Shown here piece by piece: positions 22,555 to 27,715 of a stretch of 27,715 nt of DNA; position 1 is the first letter of the stretch, and every line of letters starts with the position of its first letter. Under the pieces are notes generated by a model. It searched no databases and was not told the DNA's origin. It was given only the letters and a program-made list of their open reading frames with translations. The stretch comes from an uncultured bacterium (lineage in GTDB: Bacteria > Bacillota > Clostridia > Oscillospirales > Ruminococcaceae), in assembly GCA_905214345.1 (NCBI GenBank), contig CAJMLV010000037.1, positions 1 to 27,715 on the forward strand. Reading direction: 5' to 3'. The position numbers and the translations under genes were made by a program.

Positions 22555-22583
22555 TTGCGAAACCCGGAAAAATCGTATATAAT
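22555..22583 (+). promoter_or_regulatory. Promoter of ireB
   Basis: TTGCGA (22555-22560), 17 bases, perfect TATAAT (22578-22583), giving a leader of about 40 bases. Confidence 0.8.
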
Positions 22584-22629
22584 GAGAAACAGAAATTCCA
22601 AAAAACAGCTGTAAAAGGGGGTTGTTGCC

Positions 22630-22884
22630 ATGGCGATTTCGGAACCGACCGCGGTCTTTTCGATCCACGACGATAAAGATCAGGAGATCAAGCAGGTCAT
22701 GATGCTGGTGTACAGCGCACTGGAAGAAAAGGGCTATAACCCCATCAACCAGCTTGTGGGCTACATCCTTTCGGAGGACCCCACCTACATCACCACCTAC
22801 AAAAACGCCCGCGCACTGATCCGCCGCATTGACCGCGACGATCTGCTGCAGGCACTGGTGCGGGATTACGTCAAGCGCGGCTGA
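22630..22884 (+). CDS. ireB: IreB family regulatory phosphoprotein
   Basis: 84 residues, the usual size of the IreB family (formerly UPF0297/DUF965). The conserved core is visible: VYSALEEKGYNPINQLVGYILSEDPTYIT, then KNARALIRRIDRDDLLQALV. In Enterococcus faecalis IreB is phosphorylated by the PASTA kinase IreK on N-terminal threonines and affects cephalosporin resistance. A Thr at position 7 is present here and could play that role (inference). Firmicutes usually carry it beside ruvX/yqgF and yrzB. Here it has its own promoter and terminator and neither partner. AAAAGGGGG lies about 7 bases before the ATG. A wall-related D,D-carboxypeptidase gene faces it from the other side. Confidence 0.94.
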   Translation: MAISEPTAVFSIHDDKDQEIKQVMMLVYSALEEKGYNPINQLVGYILSEDPTYITTYKNARALIRRIDRDDLLQALVRDYVKRG

Positions 22885-22903
22885 TCCACCCATCCACATG
22901 CAA

Positions 22904-22944
22904 AAACCCGGACCGGGAGTTTCCCGGTCCGGGTTTCTTTTTTT
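22904..22944. terminator. Bidirectional terminator between ireB and the carboxypeptidase gene
   Basis: A perfect 15-pair stem (22904-22918 with 22922-22936) around GTT, with CTTTTTTT after it on the plus strand and a shorter A/T tract on the other side. It lies between two converging genes. Confidence 0.95.
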
Positions 22945-22951
22945 GATTTGC

Positions 22952-24289
22952 TCAGCGGCGGGGGCGCTTCCCCATCTTTTTGCCTTCCTCATTGATGGCC
23001 ATCAGCATGGCGGCCACCCAGACAAAGGCGTAAACAGCCACCGTCAGCATGGTGATGATGACCACCACCTTGAAGTAGGTGGAACTGAAGAACTCGCCCA
23101 CGCGGGACATGGTATACAGTACCTGGTTGCGGGACACATCGCTGCCCGCGATCAGGTCCACGGTACCTACCTCTTCTCCCTGGATGGAAACGGTAACACT
23201 GCCCACCACATCCCCCTGGCTGATAGGGGCAGCCAGGCTGTCCGGCAGATTGAAGGTCTGTTCGGTCAGGCTGGCACCGCCGTCGGCAGGCAGAAGGGTC
23301 TTCATGTCGTCCACGGGATACAGCATCACGGTGTCTGCCTCGGTGGAATAGCGCACCGGCAGTTCCGAAATAGGCTGGGTGGTATCCAGCGCCGACGACA
23401 CCGAGAAGGTATCGAAGGCCCAGTCCATGAGCTGGGCGGTCTCGTACAAAGCCGGGCGGTCATCCACCGACAGCGAACTGTGCAGCACCACGCAGATATA
23501 GTTGATGCCGTCCCGGGTGTGCCAGCTGGCGAAGTTCTGCCAGTCGGACAGACTGCCGGTCTTGCCGCCCTGGGTGTATTCCCGGTAATACGGACTGCTG
23601 GACACCAGCATACGGTTGGTGGTCAGAATGGTATAGGCCGCGTCGTGAGAGCTGGAAGCGGGCATCTGGTAGGTGCTGGTGCCCGCAGCCTCCACAAAAG
23701 CATCGTAGCTCATGGCCGCCCGCAGCAGCAGATAGGCATCCCGGGCGGTGGTCACGTTGCCATTGTCCAGACCGCAGGGGTCGGTGAAGGTGGTGCCGGT
23801 ACAGCCGATGGCCTTGGCCTCATCATTCATCATGGCCACAAAGTTGTCGATGCTGCCGCCGCCCATATAGTCGGCCACCATATACGCCGCCTCGTTGGCG
23901 CTGGGCAGCATCATGGCATACAGCAGACTGCGCAGGGTGTGGGTCTCTCCCCGGCGGATGTCGGCGGTGGAGGCGTTCTTGCCGTACAGAATGTCGTAGA
24001 TATAACCGGGTGCGGTCACGGTGATGGTGTCCAGCTGGTCCTGATAGGTCTTGAGCATCAGGATGGTGGTCATCAGCTTGGTCAGGCTGGCGGCCTCCAT
24101 AGGCGTTTCGCTGTTCTTCTCATAGACCACCAGGTTGGTGTCCAGATTCACCACATAAGCCGCTTGGGCGCTTATCTCGAAATCCGGGTCATAGCCCGAC
24201 ATGGCCGAAGCCGGCGCTGCCAGCAGGCAGGCCAGCACCAGCACCGTCAGGCAGGCGGCCAGGCATTTTTTCAAGTGATGCAAATCCAT
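22952..24289 (-). CDS. D-alanyl-D-alanine carboxypeptidase (class A low-mass penicillin-binding protein)
   Basis: 445 residues. A signal peptide ends near residue 29 (LLAAPASAM). The serine peptidase S11 domain has the three active-site motifs: SLTK with Ser68 and Lys71, SAN at 130-132, and KTG at 243-245. The C-terminal part (about 300-390) fits the beta-rich domain of DacF/PBP5-like enzymes. A membrane helix near 400-425 (VVVIITMLTVAVYAFVWVAAML) anchors the protein, with a basic tail inside. The enzyme trims the terminal D-Ala of the peptidoglycan stem peptide outside the cell and is a beta-lactam target. An AAGGAA site lies 7 bases before the ATG. It follows recG on the same strand but has its own promoter. 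Confidence 0.94.
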   Translation of the reverse strand: MDLHHLKKCLAACLTVLVLACLLAAPASAMSGYDPDFEISAQAAYVVNLDTNLVVYEKNSETPMEAASLTKLMTTILMLKTYQDQLDTITVTAPGYIYDILYGKNASTADIRRGETHTLRSLLYAMMLPSANEAAYMVADYMGGGSIDNFVAMMNDEAKAIGCTGTTFTDPCGLDNGNVTTARDAYLLLRAAMSYDAFVEAAGTSTYQMPASSSHDAAYTILTTNRMLVSSSPYYREYTQGGKTGSLSDWQNFASWHTRDGINYICVVLHSSLSVDDRPALYETAQLMDWAFDTFSVSSALDTTQPISELPVRYSTEADTVMLYPVDDMKTLLPADGGASLTEQTFNLPDSLAAPISQGDVVGSVTVSIQGEEVGTVDLIAGSDVSRNQVLYTMSRVGEFFSSTYFKVVVIITMLTVAVYAFVWVAAMLMAINEEGKKMGKRPRR

Positions 24290-24343
24290 ATGACGTTCCT
24301 TGGTTCACAGGTCATGCGGGTACAGCCCCGCGGATACAGATAT

Positions 24344-24372
24344 AGTATACCAAAAAGTGTCCCCGGGCACAA
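24344..24372 (-). promoter_or_regulatory. Promoter of the D,D-carboxypeptidase gene
   Basis: On the minus strand TTGTGC (24367-24372), 17 bases, TATACT (24344-24349) with a TGG extension, about 55 bases before the start, in the short gap after recG. Confidence 0.75.
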
Positions 24373-24391
24373 ATTTTTCTCCGGATGCGGG

Positions 24392-26434
24392 TCAGTTCAG
24401 GGCTCCGGCAGAGGCAAACAGCCGTTCCACCTCGTCCGAAAGCCCCCGATGTTCGGGCTGGACCAGGTTGGGATCCCGTTCCAACAAGGCTTTGGCTTCC
24501 TCCTGGGCCACTTTCAGGGTGCGGGTATCCTGCACCAGGTCCGCTACCTGCAGGGTGGGCAGACCGTGCTGGGCTTCCCCAAAGAAATCACCGGGGCCGC
24601 GGTGTTCCAGGTCATACCGGGCCACCGCAAAGCCGTCGGCGGTGCGGCAAAGGAAGTGCAGCCGCTCTTTCACCGACTCGTTCTCGTTGTCCGAGATGAG
24701 GATACAGCAGGAATCTGCCGCGCCGCGGCCCACACGTCCCCGCAGCTGATGCAGGGCCGACAGACCGAATCGCTCGGCATTCTCGATGACCATGACGGTA
24801 GCATTGGGCACGTCCACGCCAACCTCGATGACGGTGGTGCTGACCAGCACATCCAGCTTGCCTTCCTTGAACTGCTGCATGATCTCGTCTTTTTCCTTGG
24901 GTTTCAGCTTGCCGTGCAAAAGGCCGATGCGCCGGTGAGGCAGCAGGGCACAGGCGGTATCTTCATAATACTGTTTGACCGCCTTGATGCCGGAATCTAT
25001 CTCGTTCTCCTCAATGGCCGGGCAGACGATATAAGCCTGGTGACCTTCCTCGATCTGACGGTCCAGATAACCGTACATATCCCGGCGTTTTTTGCCGGTG
25101 ATGAACCAGGTCTTGATGGGTTTGCGGCCCGGAGGCAGCTCGTCCAGCACCGAGATGTCCAGGTCGCCGTACAGCAGCAGGCCCAGGGTGCGGGGAATGG
25201 GGGTGGCGCTCATGACCAGCAGATGGGGACTGCGGGCCTTGCCCACCAGAATCCCCCGCTGACGCACACCAAAACGGTGCTGCTCGTCCACAATGGCCAG
25301 GCCCAGGTTCTTGAACACCACCTTGTCGGTGAGCACCGCGTGGGTGCCCACCACCAGTCCGGCCCGCCCATCCGCAATGGCGGAAAGGGCGATCTTCCGC
25401 TCGCTGGCTTTCATACCGCCTACCAGCAGGGTCACGTTGACACCGAAAGGCTCCAGCCGGTCCGCCAGAGTGGCGGCATGCTGCCGGGCCAGGATCTCGG
25501 TGGGCGCCAGCAGCGCGCTCTGCCAGCCGTTCTGTGCCGCATACCAGATGGCCGCGGCCGCCACCAGCGTTTTACCGCTGCCCACGTCGCCCTGCAGCAG
25601 GCGGTTCATGGGGGTGCTGCGGCAAAGGTCGGCGGTGATCTCCTGGGTGGCCCGGCGCTGGGCCCCGGTGGGTTCATAGGGCAGGCTGCGCCAGAAAGGC
25701 TCCATGTCCAGCGGCCGCATAGGCGCGCCCGTGGCGCGGCGGCCATGGCTGCGCATGAGGAAGATGCCCAGCTGCAGGATATACAATTCCTCAAAGATCA
25801 GACGGCGGCGGGCGGCGGCCGCTTCCTCGGCGCTGTGGGGCGCATGGATGGCCCGCACAGCCTCGGACTTGGGCGGCATGCGGTAGCGGGTGAGCAGTTC
25901 CGGCGGAAGCGGGTCGGGCAGGTCCGCCGCGGCGGGCAAAGCCGCTTCCACACAGCGGGCAATGCGCCCGGAGGGCAGCCCTTCGGTCGCGCCGTACACC
26001 GGCAGCAGCGGAGAGGCCGATACCTGGGCTTCGGTACGCACCAGCGGATGGAGGATCTCCCGCCGGGTCAGGGTCCCCCCTACCCTGCCCTCAAAATAGT
26101 AGGTTTCTCCCATCACCAGATTCTGGGCGGCATAGGGGGCGTTGAACCAGGAAAGGGTCAGTGTGCCGCTGTCATCGGCGGCCATGACCCGGGTCAGCAC
26201 CCGGCCGCCCCGCACGCGGCGGTCGGCCTCTTTCTGCAGCACAGTGGCACGCACACAGCAATCCACATCATAGGGAGCCGATGCCACGGTATAAGGCCGG
26301 GAATAATCGATATAGCGGCGGGGGTAATGCAGCAGCAGGTCCCGCACGGTGAGGATGCCCAGCTTCTCAAACTTTTTGGCAAAACTGGGGCCTACCCCTT
26401 TCAGATATTGAATGGAGCCGTCCAGCGGCGGCAT
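24392..26434 (-). CDS. recG: RecG, ATP-dependent DNA helicase
   Basis: 680 residues, normal length. RecG remodels stalled replication forks and Holliday junctions. The N-terminal wedge/OB region begins YLKGVGPSFAKKFEKLGILT and covers about 1-250. The helicase part shows LLQGDVGSGKTLVAAA (Walker A near residue 285), DEQHRFGVRQR (motif II near 383), MSATPIPRTL, VSTTVIEVGVDVPNAT and LHQLRGRVGRG (motif VI). AAGGAGG lies 8 bases before the ATG at 26434. The position after a fakA gene matches the order in other Firmicutes. A hairpin terminator stands between the two here, and a TTGACA at the end of it (26487-26492) could serve a recG promoter, though no good -10 was found. Confidence 0.97.
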   Translation of the reverse strand: MPPLDGSIQYLKGVGPSFAKKFEKLGILTVRDLLLHYPRRYIDYSRPYTVASAPYDVDCCVRATVLQKEADRRVRGGRVLTRVMAADDSGTLTLSWFNAPYAAQNLVMGETYYFEGRVGGTLTRREILHPLVRTEAQVSASPLLPVYGATEGLPSGRIARCVEAALPAAADLPDPLPPELLTRYRMPPKSEAVRAIHAPHSAEEAAAARRRLIFEELYILQLGIFLMRSHGRRATGAPMRPLDMEPFWRSLPYEPTGAQRRATQEITADLCRSTPMNRLLQGDVGSGKTLVAAAAIWYAAQNGWQSALLAPTEILARQHAATLADRLEPFGVNVTLLVGGMKASERKIALSAIADGRAGLVVGTHAVLTDKVVFKNLGLAIVDEQHRFGVRQRGILVGKARSPHLLVMSATPIPRTLGLLLYGDLDISVLDELPPGRKPIKTWFITGKKRRDMYGYLDRQIEEGHQAYIVCPAIEENEIDSGIKAVKQYYEDTACALLPHRRIGLLHGKLKPKEKDEIMQQFKEGKLDVLVSTTVIEVGVDVPNATVMVIENAERFGLSALHQLRGRVGRGAADSCCILISDNENESVKERLHFLCRTADGFAVARYDLEHRGPGDFFGEAQHGLPTLQVADLVQDTRTLKVAQEEAKALLERDPNLVQPEHRGLSDEVERLFASAGALN

Positions 26435-26490
26435 ACGCGGAACCTCCTTTCCTGCCGTTTTGAGAACAGAAAAAAACTGTCTCCGATGTC

Positions 26491-26533
26491 AAAAAAGGAC
26501 GAACCTGGCTTTTGGCGCAAATTCGTCCTTTTT
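26491..26533 (-). terminator. Terminator between fakA and recG
   Basis: On the minus strand AAAAAGGACGAA pairs with TTCGTCCTTTTT around an 18-base loop. The T run that follows is seven long. It begins about 20 bases after the fakA stop. Confidence 0.8.
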
Positions 26534-26552
26534 GTTCGTTTATGGGAAAAAC

Positions 26553-27715
26553 TTACTCCACCGAGATCATGTAGTAGTACACAGGCTGGCCGCCGTTGAT
26601 GTGGCTGACTTCGATGTTGCCGCCACACTTGGCCTGGACCAGTTCGGTGGTGCGCTCGGCGTCGGCCTCATCCACGTCGCAGCCGGAAATCACGGTGATG
26701 AACTGGGTGTCCTTCTTGCGCATGGAGCGGGCCAGACGGTAGGTCATCTTGGTGATGTCGCTGCCGGTGGCCACGATCTTGCCGTTCTCCAGGGCCATGA
26801 TCTCGCCCTTCTTGATGGGCTTGCCGTCGAACTCGCTGTCGCGGGCGGCGTAGGTCACCAGGCCGGTGGCCACCTTGTCGGCGGCGGCCATCATGTTGAC
26901 GGCGTTGTCTTCCGGCGCGGAGTCGGGGTCAAAGTTCAGCATGGCGGTCATGCCCTGGGGCACCGTGCGGGTGGGCAGCACCAGCACCTTGCGGTCGGCC
27001 AGCTTCTGGGCCTGTTCCGCAGCCATGATGATGTTCTTGTTGTTGGGCAGCACCAGCACGGTCTTGGCAGGCACGCTCTGGATGGCAGCCAGGATATCCT
27101 CGGTGGCAGGGTTCATGGTCTGGCCGCCGGACACAACGGCATCCACACCCAGGTCACCGAAGACAGCGCGCAGGCCTTCACCGGCAGCCACGGCCACAAA
27201 GCCGTATTCACGTTCCGGGTCCACGGCGGCGTAGACAAACTCTTCACCGGCGGAATGGCCCTCGGCCTCCGCCTGCTTTTCCAGGCCCTTGCCCTGCTTC
27301 TGGCGGGCCAGGAACTGCTCGTGCATATTCTCGATCTTGAAATCGGTCAGGTAGCCGTACTTGATGGCTTCGCTGAGCATCATGCCGGGGTCGGAGGTAT
27401 GCACATGGCAGTTGGCCACGTCCTCGTCCTCGATGACCACCACGGAATCGCCGTTGGATTCCAGGAAAGCGCGCAGCTTGGTCACGCTGGCATCCTCGTT
27501 CTTGTGCAGCAGGAACTGGGTGCAGTAGCCGTTCTTGATGTCCTCCACCTTCATCAGGTCGTCGGTAAAGACGCCCTTGCCGGCGGAGCCGCTGTTCAGT
27601 TTGGGTTTGGGGGCCACTTCTTCGCTCTCGATCATGCCGCGGCCTTCAAAGACCTGCTGAACTTCCAATACTGCTGGTGGGACGAGTACGACCAGACCCC
27701 AAATGGCCCGCGCAG
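26553..27715 (-). CDS. fakA: FakA-type fatty acid kinase, C-terminal part (5' end beyond window)
   Basis: The frame is open to the right edge, so the N-terminal DhaL/DAK2 ATP-binding domain is outside the window. The visible part starts in the linker (VFEGRGMIES) and continues with NGYCTQFLLHKNEDASVTKLRAFLES, VVVIEDEDVANCHVHTSDPGMMLSEAIKYG and IENMHEQF, the middle domain of FakA. A C-terminal domain follows with SGGQTMNPATEDILAAI, LVLPNNKNIIMAAEQA and VLPTRTVPQGMTAML. In the Fak system, FakA phosphorylates a fatty acid held by a FakB protein, feeding phospholipid synthesis. Placement just upstream of recG matches the yloV-recG arrangement of Bacillus. The last 15 codons before the edge (LVVLVPPAVLE) look unlike the usual linker, which may be an edge effect or an error. 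Confidence 0.9.
   Translation of the reverse strand, partial: ARAIWGLVVLVPPAVLEVQQVFEGRGMIESEEVAPKPKLNSGSAGKGVFTDDLMKVEDIKNGYCTQFLLHKNEDASVTKLRAFLESNGDSVVVIEDEDVANCHVHTSDPGMMLSEAIKYGYLTDFKIENMHEQFLARQKQGKGLEKQAEAEGHSAGEEFVYAAVDPEREYGFVAVAAGEGLRAVFGDLGVDAVVSGGQTMNPATEDILAAIQSVPAKTVLVLPNNKNIIMAAEQAQKLADRKVLVLPTRTVPQGMTAMLNFDPDSAPEDNAVNMMAAADKVATGLVTYAARDSEFDGKPIKKGEIMALENGKIVATGSDITKMTYRLARSMRKKDTQFITVISGCDVDEADAERTTELVQAKCGGNIEVSHINGGQPVYYYMISVE

Noticed and set aside
21244..22992. A minus-strand open frame of 582 codons opposite nagA and ireB
   Set aside because: It has the same shadow composition and runs through two terminators; nagA and ireB are certain.
26455..26492. A recG promoter beginning with TTGACA at the edge of the fakA terminator
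   Set aside because: No acceptable -10 box stands 16-18 bases downstream; kept only as a remark in the recG entry.
22829..26599. A plus-strand open frame of more than 1200 codons opposite the carboxypeptidase and recG genes
   Set aside because: It is antisense to two genes with complete family motifs, has a composition rich in Gly, His and Gln typical of GC-rich shadow frames, and no ribosome site or recognisable domain.

Overview
The window looks like chromosomal DNA from a GC-rich, low-motility-type gut Firmicute of the Oscillospiraceae/Ruminococcaceae group (Faecalibacterium, Gemmiger or Subdoligranulum-like). This is an inference from the GC-rich coding sequence, strong AGGAGG-type ribosome binding sites, Pro-Thr-Ala-Thr-Pro surface linkers, an IreB homologue, and the fakA-recG order typical of Firmicutes. 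No phage, transposon, CRISPR array, rRNA or tRNA was recognised.

Layout. Positions 1-6343 (minus strand) hold a cysteine desulfurase, thiI, cinA and a large membrane protein that runs off the left edge. The first two supply sulfur for tRNA 4-thiouridine. CinA is the NMN deamidase/ADP-ribose pyrophosphatase protein. The last protein is the most unusual item here: its cytoplasmic half aligns with the KH and amidase parts of CinA but has lost the catalytic serine, and it is fused to a membrane segment and an exported domain. Positions 6547-10639 hold an iron-sulfur aldo/keto reductase (minus), divergent from a proC-proB-proA proline operon (plus). Positions 10849-12671 hold an ECF-type sigma factor, whose ribosome binding site lies in a hairpin, overlapping a membrane-anchored partner gene. 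Positions 12754-14778 (minus) hold an exported GH25 muramidase with a Pro-Thr-rich linker.

Positions 15076-16788 hold a short, isolated GlgB-like branching enzyme. A strong promoter overlapping its stop codon drives a TPP riboswitch and thiT (thiamine ECF transporter S component). An AlkD-like DNA glycosylase follows. Positions 18801-22485 carry amino-sugar catabolism: a PTS EIICB transporter (probably NagE), nagB and nagA. Uptake as GlcNAc-6-P, deacetylation by NagA and deamination by NagB lead to fructose-6-P. ireB follows as a single-gene unit. Positions 22952-27715 (minus) hold a D,D-carboxypeptidase, recG and the C-terminal part of fakA.

Most units are bounded by clear intrinsic terminators, and many have recognisable sigma-A promoters. 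Very long antisense open frames (for example opposite recG and the GH25 gene) were judged to be by-products of GC-rich codon use. The gaps longer than about 250 bases (14779-15075, 18448-18800, 20277-20558) contain regulatory structure but no convincing extra gene.
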